59,356 nt of DNA, taken from assembly GCA_013365365.1 (NCBI GenBank), contig JABVXU010000346.1, forward strand, positions 1-59,356, written 5' to 3'. The translations under genes were made by a program, and so were the position numbers. Below are positions 40,575 through 53,095 of this stretch, one piece after another. This stretch comes from Cruorifilaria tuberocauda. Lineage: Eukaryota > Nematoda > Chromadorea > Rhabditida > Onchocercidae. Below the pieces are notes generated by a model, which made no database searches, was not told the origin of the DNA, and saw only the letters and a list, made by a program, of their open reading frames with translations. Position 1 is the stretch's first letter. Every line of letters starts with the position of its first letter.

Positions 40575-42470
40575 TCTGAAATTACACTTAGTTCTTGATC
40601 TCACGTTGCCTTTCTTTGTGTAGTTTGAAATGAAGAAATTGTCATGAAATTGAGGTAACAAGAAAGCTTTCATTCACTTTGTTAGTGAAATGAATAATCA
40701 AGCTGATTGGTGAACACTAGGAGTGTTATGAAAATATTTTGAAGATTTGTAATAGCTCAATTGTACTCAATTGTCATACTTGTCGATAATGAAACGCATA
40801 TATTGAATAGATATTTTGGATAGTTTGTCATGTTGGAAATGACTTTCATGTTGCTTAAGTCTATATAATTTATATGAACCTATTATTATTAGTTTAAGAA
40901 AATATGCCGATATATCGAAATAACTTGTTAAAAAATTAACATTTAAATTAAATCAATTATTCATTGAATTTCTCTTCCGGTCATCAAATAAATATAAATT
41001 ATCTAATTAAATTATTTTAGTTTAGATTCAGTAACGATACATTCATGTTAGATGCTAAACTGAAATTATAGCCCGACCTAAATATATTGACTCATATGAG
41101 TAATTTTGATCTCATAATGAAAGAAGATGGTATTTTGGTAAATGAAGTCTGACTTTAAAAGCATTCATTGCAAACATCGTCATATTATCATTCTTTGAAT
41201 GAAAAAAAGGGTGAAATAATAAATGAAGTTTTCTGGTATTTCAGTACCATTAAATTTATAAGATCCTCAAAAGTTTTTGGTTTAAGTGAAGAGTGAATTA
41301 AATCAATTCTGTCTTCTTTTCAGGACTTTTTTTTACTTCAATATAAAGTTTAGAAGAAGTGAGCGAAAACTTTTCGATTCCTATTTTATATTAGTTGAAT
41401 AATATGCAAATACGTTATGATATGCTAATTTTTTAACCTATATATATATACATGTGTATATTGTTTGACAAATTAAAAGCCTCCAGCATATGATTGGTTG
41501 CCTGAACTTCCTGTTCTATTAAAATGTTCCATTTGTTTGATTGTTATAGAGTTATAATTGTTAGTTTTTTTTATTTTGTGATGAAAAATTTTCGAAAAAC
41601 TAATTGTTGATTATGAACTAACTTAAGTAACAATATATGTTTATATTCTACATTAGGCATTTTACGAATAAAGCATTATTCAGAAAAATAAACCAATTGA
41701 AACAAATATAGGTATACATGAGATGAACGAATGGAATGTTACATAAACATGAAGTAGATGAATCGAATATCACGTAGGTATATAATAGATGGATGGATTA
41801 ACACGTAAGTGCATAGCACATGGATGGATGGTTGGATTATTGGAATCTGTTGGCGCACAGGGATCCACCTAGATACATAGTAGGTGGATGGTTTATCACG
41901 TAGGTACGTGGAGTAGGATTGATCGGTAGAATATCTTGTAGGTGCATAGTAGATGGATAGACGTAAATATTACGTAAATGCATAGTAAGTGGATGGATGG
42001 TTGGATTATTTGAATCATGTAGGCACGTAGGTATATCACGTAGGTACACAGGAGTTGGATGAATAAAATATCACGTAAGTAATTGATAATGACAACACGA
42101 TGATCATGAATCATCATTTATAAGGAAAGAATAAAGAAATTGATTTATTTAATGTTATTGAGATCATGAATAAAGTTCAATTGTGTAAAAGTAATCATAC
42201 AAATTATTTTATACTGTAATTTTTTGAGTTTTTTTTCTCGAAATTTTATTTAAAACTTCAAATTCAACTATTATTAATATCATTTAATGTTTTGGAAAAT
42301 ACACAAACTGTTATTAAATAAAACTTCGGTTTAATTACTTTAAAGTTTAACTTTTTCATTCTAATAATTATTCAAGAAATACAACATATATTTTTTAAAT
42401 GTTCATTTAAAATTATCTGAAATAAAAGTAAGACGGAATGGAATAGTTAAAGGTTATTCTTGTCAGTGAT
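40575..42470. other. Intergenic, CPSF2 to Ly6-like gene
   Basis: AT-rich; begins with the CPSF2 3' UTR. It contains a degenerate minisatellite at about 41700-42090. The signal-peptide exon expected for the next gene may be hidden here, but I could not identify it. Confidence 0.5.
41700..42090. repeat. Degenerate minisatellite (ATCACGTAGGTA / TAGATGGATGG units)
   Basis: Loose tandem units of roughly 30-50 bases combine a CACGTAGGTAC-like core with a following GATGGATGG-like run. The open minus-strand frames at 41837-42117 (histidine/proline/threonine-rich) are by-products of the repeat and not genes. Confidence 0.75.
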
Positions 42471-43343
42471 ATGATAAGATCAACAGCTGGTCTGTTGTGT
42501 TATTCAAGTTTTCTTCGTCAACAATACGAAGAATGTGATAGTGAGGAGGATTATTGCTTTTTCCTGGAGGACTATTCATTGATCAATCCAACCGATACGC
42601 AAAATCATACACGAAGTTGTGAACGGCAAGGTTACTGTAAGGTAAATTAATTGGAGTGTACTGTAAAATAAAGTATATTGTAAAATGAAGTATACTGTAA
42701 AATTATTAAATGAAAAAATGAAAAAAGTAAGGGATATAATGAAGTGTACTGTAAAATAAAGTATGCTGTAAAATTATTAAATCAAAAAGTGAAAAAAGTA
42801 AAGGATATAATGAAGTGTACTGTAAAATAAAGTATACTGTAAAATAAAGTATACTGTAAAATTATTAAATGAAAAAGTGAAAAGTAAAGGATATAGTAAA
42901 GTATATATAAAAATGTTTATATAAATATATGGAATAAAAGACATTTACACTACATTTTTCTTCATTTTTTTTCTCTATTTATTCGATTTATTAATAATTC
43001 TTTATTTTTAATTTTAAAATTTGAATAAATGTTATGGCAATCTTTTTTATCAAATTTTAAACTTTTTAAAAATTACAATTCAAATATCTTAAAATTATTT
43101 TTAAAAAAAAAAGAAAGCGAAAAATTTTTGAAAAAAAATGTTTAAAATTTTTTCCTTTTGTTGCAGACATTGGTTGAAAAATTAAAAGGTAAAATTTTGA
43201 TAAAATATGGTTTGAAACATAAATGTGGAACTTTCATGGCAACAGAGAAAACATATGCGGATTTGTGTTGCTGTAATTATGATTGGTGTAATAAGTTAAA
43301 GGTTAACGAATCACCGGTGATAATGGATGGAAAGAAAGGATGA
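42471..43343 (+). CDS. Ten-cysteine Ly6/uPAR-type three-finger protein (partial model)
   Basis: Two exons, 42471-42641 and 43167-43343, encode 115 aa. The ten cysteines sit at 10, 22, 29, 50, 56, 77, 91, 92, 93 and 98, and the domain closes with CCCNYDWCN, the CC-x(n)-D-x-CN ending of Ly6/uPAR (three-finger) domains. Such proteins are normally secreted or GPI-anchored and act as receptor ligands or channel modulators. This model lacks both a signal peptide and a GPI signal. The domain starts almost at the ATG (GLLCYSS) and an acceptor-like TTCTTGTCAG ends at 42466, so a missing upstream signal exon is likely. Odd: the intron between the exons carries a tandem repeat. I do not recognise a specific orthologue. 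Confidence 0.65.
42650..42910. repeat. Intronic tandem repeat (AAGTGTACTGTAAAATAAAGTATACTG family)
   Basis: Several near-copies of a unit built on GTATACTGTAAAAT, alternating with an ATTATTAAATGAAAAAGTGAAAAAAGTAAAGGATATA-like stretch, lie inside the only intron of the Ly6-like gene. Copy lengths vary, with higher-order units of about 65-95 bases. Confidence 0.75.
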
Positions 43344-44230
43344 AAGAAAGAAGAATACGGGAAAAATAATGAAAGTGTAAAAAATTAATTTGTAAATTGA
43401 TGGGATAATTTTTGAATTGCAATTAATTTATGATCGGAAGATTTTTTCCAATTCATTTTAAATTTCTTACATTTCATTTTCATGTAAAATTAATTTTTTA
43501 AATTTACTCTTTCAATTCCGTTCATTTTGCGTAATTGATTTTTAAATTTAATTTTAAAATTCCTTTCAATTCATATAATCAACTTATCAAATTTAATGTT
43601 TAATTTAAAATAAATATACTATTTTAGTAAATCTTTTTTTTTTTTCATATATACTTCCACAATTCAATGTTACTCTTATTGTAATTTCAAAATATTTAAT
43701 TTTAAAAATAATAAAACTATGCTTTTTTTGTTAATTTTAATCTAATCATTTAATCATTTATTAAATTAATATTTGATAAACTTTAAACAATCCCTTAAAA
43801 AAAAAAGAAAAGAAACATATTTACATTAAAGTTTTTTTTTTTCTTTTTTATGTTTGATAAGAAAAGAATAGATCTTTTGTTCTTTTGAACATACAGAAGA
43901 TTTCTTTTTCTTGTCGTCTGTTTTTTTTTTCATTCTATTCTTTTGTTTTGTTTTTTCTTGCGGAACCTTATAGAAGCCTACAGATCAAACATCAAAGATT
44001 CCTAACAATTAGCTTGATTACGTAATTAGCACTAGCATAGATGTCATCGTTGATGTAAGCAACAGTAAAAGCTCTACAATTGTTCACACCATTCATTTGA
44101 GATCTAAGCGAAAGAGCGTTTTTCCGCTCCAACGGAAAATTTATCTGATGTAATCATTTTGATAATTAAACTTGACACAATCACAATTATACCTTTCATC
44201 TTATCTAGCATTTCATAGTACCAATATATA
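43344..44230. other. AT-rich gene-free stretch
   Basis: Long A and T runs plus a more balanced segment at about 43960-44140 with no supportable frame. The first part is probably the 3' UTR of the Ly6-like gene. Confidence 0.5.
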
Positions 44231-44244
44231 TCATACCTTATGTA

Positions 44245-44610
44245 TTATTTTCCAGCACTCACGTGTTACTACATTATATTCACGTAGCATTTTGCAATAT
44301 TCACGTACTATTTTCAAATATTTACGTATCACTCCCGTAATACCCACGTATCATTTTGCAGTATTCAAGCATTATTTTGCAATATTCACGTAATATTTGC
44401 AATACTCACGTACGATTTTGCAATGTTCTCATATCACTCTGTAATACTCACGTATCATTTTGCAGTATTCAAGCGTTATTTTGCAATACTTATTATTTTC
44501 CAATATTTACATATCGCTTTCGTAATACTCACGTGTCATTTTGTAAGCAGTATTTTGCAACACTCACGTATCACTTCATTATATTCACGTAGCATTTGCA
44601 CGTGTAGTAT
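44245..44610. repeat. CACGTA-bearing minisatellite
   Basis: About 15 degenerate units of roughly 22-25 bases, each of the form ATTTTGCAATATTCACGTA with substitutions, arrayed head to tail. Plus-strand frames here (serine/histidine/phenylalanine-rich) are repeat translations only. Confidence 0.85.
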
Positions 44611-46290
44611 TTTGATATATTTTCAAGAGAAAATTAAAAGTTAACAATAATATATACATATATACTTACACAGAAATATAAACACGTAACAAACACGTTC
44701 ACATAGAGACAGACACTCACATACACGCATATTTATTTTAATATATATTCAAGAAAAAATTGAAATGTATTAAGAAGTGAAGAAAGACATGGTATTGTCA
44801 AATTAATTAATGTTAGTACCAGAATTCCAGGTAAGTTAGAAATACGCAAATGTCATATTCGTATTAATTAATGAATTATGTAACGGTAAAGCATATAATT
44901 ACTTGGAAATTATAGGCTTAGTCTTACTGATATCTTTCTATTACTCCCAGTTGTTAATCTATAAAGATTTTGAATAAATCAATAATTAAGTTCCCGTCAT
45001 TTTTTTTTATTTTTAATTCTTCAAATATTTTACAATTTTTAAATTATATCAATTAAATTTAATTTAAATTATATTAAATTAATTTTAAAATTAATGAAAT
45101 AAATTTTATCTTATATTTGATATTTTTTTTTTCATTAAAGATTTAATCATGAAAAAATAACATATAGTAATTAAGTATAACAAACATATAATTAAGATAT
45201 TACTATCATTTTTCGGGTCATCTTTCTTTCCTTTTTATATTTCATTTAATTTTGTCCTTCCCTTTTTGTTTCTTAACCTACAATTTAAATGGTATTTACC
45301 ATTTTGGGTCATTTGTTTAGCTCACGTTAAGGTCATTCTTTTAATCAATCGATCATCATAACGATCTTCCAAATCTCTATCACATCTCTTTCTTAACCTA
45401 TCATTTTTTTTCTTCATTCATCAAATAAATTGAAAAGATCTAAATAGTCTTTTCTCTAGTCACTCTTTTTTTTCCTTAATTTTATTTATCATTTTTTTTA
45501 TCAGTAAATTGATAAGATATGTAAGAATCTATGAAGTGATCGAATTTACTGTCAAAAAACAAACCATAGAAGTGATACTGTATGAGGAATTAGTCCCATT
45601 TTTTTTACTATAAAATAAAAATTTTCAAGAAAGTTGATAGTAGGAAATATTTGTTGAAAAATTGAATTAATTTTTTTTAAAATAAATCTTTGATATTGTA
45701 GGAAATTTAACAGTGACAATAATTTTTTCAATATTCTAATTCATCATAAGATGTTTAACTCTTATTATTCCCATACTGTAAATGAGATTACAAATTTAAA
45801 TAATTACGGTAAAATACTAAACGGTAAATTCTTTCGTTATTTAATTTTCTTCGTTTCCCAAAAAAGACTGCAAATAAATGTGTTTTGTTTATCAAATAAA
45901 TTGTAAAATATTGTTTACTTGACTTTCTTTTTTGTTTAAATGAAATATAAATAAAGAATTTCAAGTCAGTTAATACTAACTATTATTATTTCATTACTTC
46001 GTAACTCATTTCAATCAATACTACTACTATCAGTATATCAATTCCAGTACTACTTTAAATATTGATTTACGGATATTTCCTTATGTATAATTCCAATAAA
46101 TTGTCTTATTAACTTTAATGAGAAAACGAAAATCCGTTAATTATTAAAACTTCTTTTATAATTATTCGTTCTAAGCCAGTAAAAAAAAAGACAACTATTA
46201 TTATTTTATTACGATTAAAATTTTTAACATTATTGACCTTAATTATCGATTGTTTCATCAATGTATCTGTTTATCATTGTTTCCATTAGA
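44611..46290. other. AT-rich gene-free stretch
   Basis: Homopolymer-rich sequence with no open frame of note and no splice-framed exon on either strand. A short CA/TA-rich tract lies at 44650-44750. Confidence 0.5.
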
Positions 46291-46299
46291 TTATTATCA

Positions 46300-46430
46300 T
46301 GAATCGCTGTTATTGTTATTATCATTACCATTATTATTATTATCGCCATCAATATTACTGCTATCAGTATTGTTATTATTGTTATTATAATTGTTATTAT
46401 TATTGTTATTATCACTATTATGATACTTTA
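46300..46430. repeat. (ATT)n-like microsatellite
   Basis: Interrupted runs of TTATTA/ATTATT units with TATCG and TGTTATT variants. Confidence 0.8.
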
Positions 46431-47783
46431 AACTAAAACAAAATAAAAAAAGAAATTACTTCTTACCTGCAAAAATATTCATTCCCAACTTAACTTTCAC
46501 ATCTTCAACTTCTCTCATCTAATGTTACCGATTCAATAGTTATTGTTTTTCGTTTCTTTAATGAAGCTAACTTAAAGAAATTTTTAAAGTAACGATTTTA
46601 CGGACAATTACATAATTCATTAATTGTAACTTTCTCCCAATGATTATATCAGTGAAATTCTTGACAGATTTATTTTCCGTAAATAACAAATATTCGTTTT
46701 CTTTTTTGTTTTAAAATTGAAAACAAAAATGAAATGAAATTTCAAAAAGAGAAAAAAAGCAACGAAATGTTTATATTTCGAAAGAAAATACATTTTCGAT
46801 TTTGAACTTGAATAAAAAAAAGTTTTTAAAGAAAAAAAAAGTTATTTTCCTCTCCCCCTTCTCTCTCTCTTGTGTATTTTTACTATTTTTTACTTGCCTT
46901 TTCTCAATTTATCACTGATAAATTGTTGATAAATATTTTCAAAAGAAGAATTTTTGTGATGCTTTTATATTTTTGATTTATTCACATTTTTCGTTCCTAT
47001 CACTTTATCAAATTAATCATTATTGATTTCAAATTCGAATTGAAATGTTAGTGGAAGAAATGAAAAAGAAATGTTTGCTTTAAAAATAATTTCGATTAAT
47101 ATAAATAAGAAATGAAAAAGTGAATTATTAAATTTAAAAATAATTTCAAATTAAATTAAAGGTTATATATATATTATATACATCATGAAATCAAAAATTC
47201 TAATTAAATTAAATCAATTCCAATTAAAAATTTCTGATTAAAAACTTCTAATTGAAAAATAAATTAAATGAAATTTATTTATTTAAAATATTTCTAATTT
47301 TTATATTTCAAATGAAAATGTATTATCGATTCTAAACTTTGAATAAAAAAGTTACTTTTCCCGACTGTCTCCCTCTCTCTCTCTCTCTCTCCCTCTCTTT
47401 ATATTTGATAAAAAATTTTATTTATTTTTAAAAAAACCTTTAGAAGAAAAAAGTTATTTTTGCCCCTACTCTCTCTCCCTCTCTCTCTCTTTATATTTGA
47501 TAAAACATCTTATTATTTATTTTCCATTTTTTTTCTTATTTTTTTTTTAAATTTTCTATATTTTAAATTTTCTAAAATGAAATATATCAAATGAAATACT
47601 TTTCATATATTTTTTAAATTTTCATTTTGAATTATTTTTAAATAAAAGATTTAAATTAGAGGAAAGAGAGTAAATAAGCAGGTAGATAGATGAAAAGATA
47701 AGGTAAAAGCTACACCTGTTTTTTTTGTTTTTCCCTTTCTCTCTTCACAATAATATTCCTTTCATTTAATCAGTTAAGCTAAC

Positions 47784-47821
<38 letters not shown>

Positions 47822-48150
47822 CTAATTGTAAGCGCTAATTGTTTCCTTTTAATGAATGGAAGAAAAGGGATACTTACTTCTTTCATCCTATTCCATTCAA
47901 CATCAAATGAGAGGGAAAAATGGAAGAGGAAAATAACAGAAAGGCGGGAAGAGCGGGGGGGTGAATGAGCGGGAGCGACCGGGAGAGCGGGAGAGTGAAA
48001 GAAATGCGGGATCTTCTTTGTTCCCATTGTTTCTTTTGTAGATGGAAATGAATGAATGAATGATATATCAAAAGAGGAAGTGAATTAATTCCTTTTTCTT
48101 TTTAAACATTTTAAAAACAATGAACGTGAGAAAGGAAAGGAAAAAGCGGA
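46431..48150. other. AT-rich stretch with CT/GA microsatellites
   Basis: Holds (CT)n tracts near 47367-47400 and 47468-47492 and a (GA)n tract at 47787-47820. A more GC-rich purine-biased segment lies at 47880-48060, with a duplicated GCGCTAATTGT at 47819-47840. Frames on the minus strand there are serine/leucine repeats and not genes. Confidence 0.6.
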
Positions 48151-48157
48151 AAAATGA

Positions 48158-48415
48158 GCAATTTGTTTGTTGTTTATTGTCTATTGTTTATTGTTTGTTG
48201 TTTATTGTTTATTGTTTATTGTTACTATATGTCTATATGTATGAGTCTGCTTCTGCGTATATTTGTCTGTGCATGTGTCTGTGTATGTGCCTGTTTGTGT
48301 ATGTGTCTGTTCGCGTATGTGTCTATTTGTGTATGTGTCTGTTTGTGTATGTGTCTGTTTGTGTATGTGTCTGTCTATGTATGTGTCCGTCTGTGTATGT
48401 GTGTATGTGTGTGTC
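48158..48415. repeat. (TTGTTTA)n followed by (TGTGTATGTGTCTGTT)n arrays
   Basis: A TGTTTATTGTTTATTG array at 48158-48230 runs into about ten copies of a 16-base TGTGTATGTGTCTGTT unit up to 48415. All three plus-strand frames are open because 16 is not a multiple of three and no unit contains a stop, giving spurious cysteine/valine proteins. Confidence 0.85.
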
Positions 48416-49439
48416 TCTTATTGTTTCCGTTTCTATTTGTTAAATGCAAATGAGCTATTCTTATTGTTATTGTTGTCGCATTTTTTTTTGAACGGTCTTG
48501 TTACAGTATCATTAAAATACTGAACTTGTTATTTGTCAGCTATTCTACTTTAACATTTAAATTTGAATTATTACCGTTATTGATTGATTTTAATTTGACC
48601 TTCTAATAATAATGACTATTGTTTCAATTTGACCTTTCAAATTACCATTATTATTGTTGTTTAGTTTTAATTTCTTCGTTTAAACATTGTTATCATTAAT
48701 ATTGTTTGTTATCAATTAATTTTAATCATTTGATGGTGAATTATTGTTTTGATCAAATTTCAATTTCACTGCTAGACATTTAAACATTAAGCAGTTGTCT
48801 TGTTTGTTATTAATTAATAACATTTATCATTAATTAAGCATTAAAGTTTTTTTTTTTGCTATTCAAATTACTAATTGTTTTTTAATCACTTTTAAAAGAA
48901 GCTTATACAACTGTAAATATTACTTGTCACTTAAGTGATTACTAATTATTTAGTTACAAGCAATTATAAAGTAATACATAGTTTATTTGTAAACACTTAC
49001 TACGTGAGAAATAAACAAAATTCTTTTCACTTTATTTTTAAACGATAAGATTTTGTTTGGAGGAAAATGCTTATACATTTAAACTTTCAATTAAATTTAA
49101 TGTTAGCAATTTATTAGTGTCATCTTTATTTCTCTGTTTCTCTCTCTCTCTCTCTCTTCTCTTTTTTTTAAAAGTGCACAACTAATATTAGACTATAATA
49201 ATGAAAGAATAAGAAAAAAAGAAAGAAAGGAAAGGAAATTATTACAGTGAAATGATAATTTTGTAAACAAATAAACAAATAAATTGTAAACAAACTTTTT
49301 GTTTATTTCTTTTGCATTATAAAAAGATTCATTTAGCATTTTTTGAAAAATATTTTTACTTTCTTTCGTTTCTTTTCCTCTTCTGTTTCCAATTATCAGA
49401 AAAACAGAAAAGATGGGTGATTGTAATCTGTTCATTGAT
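48416..49439. other. AT-rich gene-free stretch
   Basis: No exon seen. A (CT)n run lies at about 49136-49160. Confidence 0.5.
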
Positions 49440-49730
49440 AGATATACTTATCTCTCCTTGAAGAAAGGCGAAAGAAACGAGGGAGAGAGAGAGAGAGAGA
49501 GAGGTATCTCTTTGAGAAGAGAAAGAAGAAACAAGAGAGGGAGAAGTATCTCTTTGAAGAAAGGAAAAAGGGAAGAGAGAGGTATCTATTTGAAGAATGG
49601 AAGAAGGGAAGATAAAGAGAAGTATCTCTTTAAGAAAAGCAAAGAAAACAAGAGAGAGGGAGGTATTTCTCTGAGGAAAGAAAGAGGAGGAGAGAGAGGG
49701 AGAGAGAGAGAGAGAGAGAGAAGTGAACTG
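49440..49730. repeat. GA-rich minisatellite with GTATCTCTTTGA units
   Basis: Five or six units of about 35-60 bases, each GTATCTCTTTGA(A/G)GAAAG followed by a purine run. The last part is pure (GA)n. A plus-strand frame (49413-49805) reads through as lysine/arginine/glutamate repeats; I treat it as repeat-derived. Confidence 0.8.
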
Positions 49731-50449
49731 AATAAAGAAAACATTACTTCCATTTCTTCGTCACCTTCTCTTTTCAATAATATTCAATTTTCAATTTGCT
49801 ATTAAAATGTTTTTAATGCAAATTATTCATTCATCCACGCTTATACCATTCATTTAAACATTTAAAATGTGTAAGCAAATTACAAACACATCGTTAATTA
49901 ATTAATTAAATTCAATAATTAGCAAATCGATAATTCGTTTTAATGTTTAAAAATGTGTGAACGAACTATACATAGATATCTATACAGATAATCAGTGAAT
50001 AAATGAATCAGCTAAATTGATAAGTCGTTTAAATACTTGAAATGTGTAAAAAAGATATATTAATTATTAGTTAATTAAGTAAATCGAGCAATAAGTAGTA
50101 AATTAATTTAAGAATTAAGTAAATTAATTAATAACTTATCGTTTAACCATTCAAAGTGTGTGAATAAATTATAATTAGATTGATAAATAAGATTAAGTCG
50201 ATCGATTAACAAATGAATGAAATGATCAAGTAAGTTGATCAAAGATTAAGTAAATCGACAAATTAATAAAAATGATTCGAAAGTTATGATAAATATTAAT
50301 ATAATATATGCTGTATAGTGATAACGAAATATTGATTAGAAAAAGAAAAGGATTTTGGTTTAGTATTGTAAATACTGTTATGTTCAATTTTCTTCTGCAA
50401 CAATTTAAAATTTTTTAAAAAAATTTTAATAATTAAAAAAAACGAAGTT
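49731..50449. other. AT-rich gene-free stretch
   Basis: Rich in TTAATTAATT and GATAAAT words. No exon seen. Confidence 0.5.
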
Positions 50450-50665
50450 AAATGATAATGTATTTATTTATATATGATCTTCGTATGTACGATATATATG
50501 ATAATGATAAGTATGTTATGCACGATAATGATAAAGATCTTAATGATGATAATGATAATGATAAGTATGTTATATATTATAATGACAGAATAATGATAAT
50601 GATTTTAATAATGATAATGATAAGTATGTTATATATGATAATAATAATGATAATGATCTTCAATT
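50450..50665. repeat. GATAAT microsatellite with AAGTATGTTATATAT spacers
   Basis: Clusters of ATGATAATGATAA alternate with AAGTATGTTATATATTA-like spacers. The 83-codon frame over it (aspartate/tyrosine/isoleucine) is a repeat translation. Confidence 0.8.
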
Positions 50666-51299
50666 ATAATTTAATTAAAATTAATAATATTGTTTATTAT
50701 TAACATTATTATTTGATATGTTATCGATTATTTACATTTATTTATTTTTTTCTCATAACAATGAAACGATTTCTTTTTCCCTTATGATTGATATAAAATT
50801 TCCAGAGATGATGATTGGTTAATTTTATAAACAATTAAATGAAAAAAGTGATAAAGTTAACTAACTATGAAAGTTTATGAAAAATCATCAACTAATATTA
50901 TTACTTTGATCATCAATTCATACTATTTACTTTGATATTTCAATCAATCGTTTTACATTTGTTTTCACACATTTTGCAAAAAATATTTTCTCGTTATTTT
51001 TAATCATTCAGCCTTTAAGTATAACTTAGAAAGAAATGAGAAAAAAACAAAAAGAAGTGATAATGAAAGAGATAAATTGGTTTTTGAAGAGTTGTTTGTT
51101 GAGAAGCTATTTGTTTGTTTGTTTTTTTTTCTTTTCTTCTCTTTTTATTTTTTTTCAAAAGAAATTTTTGACGTTCGTTTTAGCGAAGAGAAATTAATTT
51201 CTTCGATATAATGATAACATACAGTTGTTTTGTTATGTTCTTTTTTCTTTTTTTTTCCTGTCTAAATTTATCAATGAAAAATTTCGAAATGAAATGCAA
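50666..51299. other. AT-rich gene-free stretch
   Basis: Nothing supportable on either strand. Confidence 0.5.
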
Positions 51300-51725
51300 A
51301 TGGTTAATTTCCCTTTTTTGTATTTAAAAAAGAATGGACAAAGAATGAATGTGTTAGAAATGCTCATTATCACGCATGCATGCATACGCATATACACACA
51401 TGCATATATATATGTATACGTGTATGCATACGCATAAACGTGTACACACTTGTGTACAGACATATATATGTATATGCACACGTACGCGTAATTTTGAGAC
51501 ATTTTTTTTTAATTTCTTTTTTTTGTATTTAAAAAAAATGAATGCGTTAGAAATGCTCATAGTCACGCATACACGCCTACGCATACACACGTACACACAT
51601 ACACGCATGCTGACATACAATACAGTACAATACATGCATGCACATACAGGCGCGCGCGTACACGTATACACGTATTCGTACACTTAGATATACATGTGTA
51701 TACGTGTAGGAACATGCATACGTAC
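51300..51725. repeat. Tandem duplication of a 210-bp unit with alternating purine-pyrimidine tracts
   Basis: The block from about 51310 (TTTGTATTTAAAAAAGAATG, then GTTAGAAATGCTCAT, then CACGCATGCATGCATACG) recurs from about 51523 with small changes. Each copy ends in a long CA/CG/TA alternating run such as CGCATACACACGTACACAC. Frames on both strands are open only because of the repeat. Confidence 0.8.
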
Positions 51726-51969
51726 ATTGTACATAAAATTAACATAATCATCTATAATTTAATGTATTGTGTTTGTTTCAAATAATTAGTTTATTTATTT
51801 TCATTAATTATCTAAATACATGCATATTCTTCACGCAAAGAATAGATTACGATGAATGGATGAAATTACCGTAAAATATTTTGTTTGATAAGGAATAATT
51901 AATTATATGGAAATGATGCGTAAAACAGAAAATAAAAGAAATAGACATTTGGATAAATTTTTGTTTTAT
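51726..51969. other. AT-rich spacer between repeats
   Basis: No feature recognised. Confidence 0.4.
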
Positions 51970-52560
51970 TGAATTTTGACGTATATGTACCGTATCCTTA
52001 TACATACCGTATCTTCTACAGTAAAAATTTTATATCTTTATAGATAAATATCCTACGATGAATTTTATTAGATTAAATCGATGCAGTATGCCTGTATAGT
52101 GTAAATTTTATATCCATTTTGTTCATATTTATAGCATGCGGATAAAATAAATGCTACTTTTATTATACCGTTTCATAGTTTAAGTTTCATGCCGTACAAG
52201 GACCATTGTACAGTGCGATTCTGATTAGATTAAATACATAAAATATTTTAGCGCAGCGTAAATTTCGTACTGTACTTATACAATATTTTACACCGTAATT
52301 ATGGTATAGACAAAATTATATAGGATGTTACTATTCTGTGCTACTTTAATATCGCATCCTTTTGTACCATATAATTATCATACATAACAACACCGTGTAG
52401 GATAAATTTCATTTCACTATATCGTACCGTATAATTATCGTATACAACACCATTGTACAGTATAAATTTCATACTGTATTGTTCCGTATAATTATTGTAT
52501 ACAACACTATTGTACAGTATAAATTTCATACCATGTTTGAACTGTATCTTGTAGAATATG
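51970..52560. repeat. Degenerate satellite-like array (ATTGTACAGTATAAATTTCAT units)
   Basis: Units of about 60-66 bases are clearest at 52370-52545, where ACCGTATAATTATCGTATAC and TTGTACAGTATAAATTTCAT recur three times. More diverged copies extend back to about 51970. The minus-strand 101-codon frame is a translation of these units. Confidence 0.75.
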
Positions 52561-53095
52561 ATATAATTTTTTATGATTTTAATTCTTATCAGCGAAATGA
52601 AATATTTAAATTTTACTCTTCGTAATATGATTTTTTTTTCTAACATTATTTTATTTATTTATTTTTTCCTTCTGGACTGTAAAATAATCTTAAAAACTGA
52701 TCAAATTTTATCACTAAAAAATTAATTTGAACATTTAATTAATTAAAATGAATAAAAATAAAAAACGAATAATATATATATATAGCACAGTTACATAATT
52801 TTATCATTATCATTATCGGTAGCAAATTACAAAAATTGAATTTTAAAATTCTTACATCAATTATATCTCTATCGCTGTTTTTTAAAAAAAATTCTTTTTT
52901 TTAATTTTATAATTTCATTTAAATGAAAAAATAGAAAACAATTAATCCCTGAATTTTTACAATTATTATCTTTTGGTTTATTTTTCTATTTCCACTTACT
53001 GATTAGAATCAGTAAATATATTTGCTTTAGAAGAAAAAAAAGGGAAATGAAAAGATGACAAATAACGTATGACACTTTTATTGATATATCTCTCA
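52561..53095. other. AT-rich gene-free stretch
   Basis: No exon seen. Confidence 0.5.

Noticed and set aside
48120..48523. Three overlapping cysteine/valine-rich open frames
   Set aside because: Translations of a 16-base TG repeat; all three frames are open for the same reason.
49413..49805. 130-codon charged open frame
   Set aside because: Translation of a GA-rich minisatellite; no splice context and composition only lysine, arginine, glutamate, glycine and serine.
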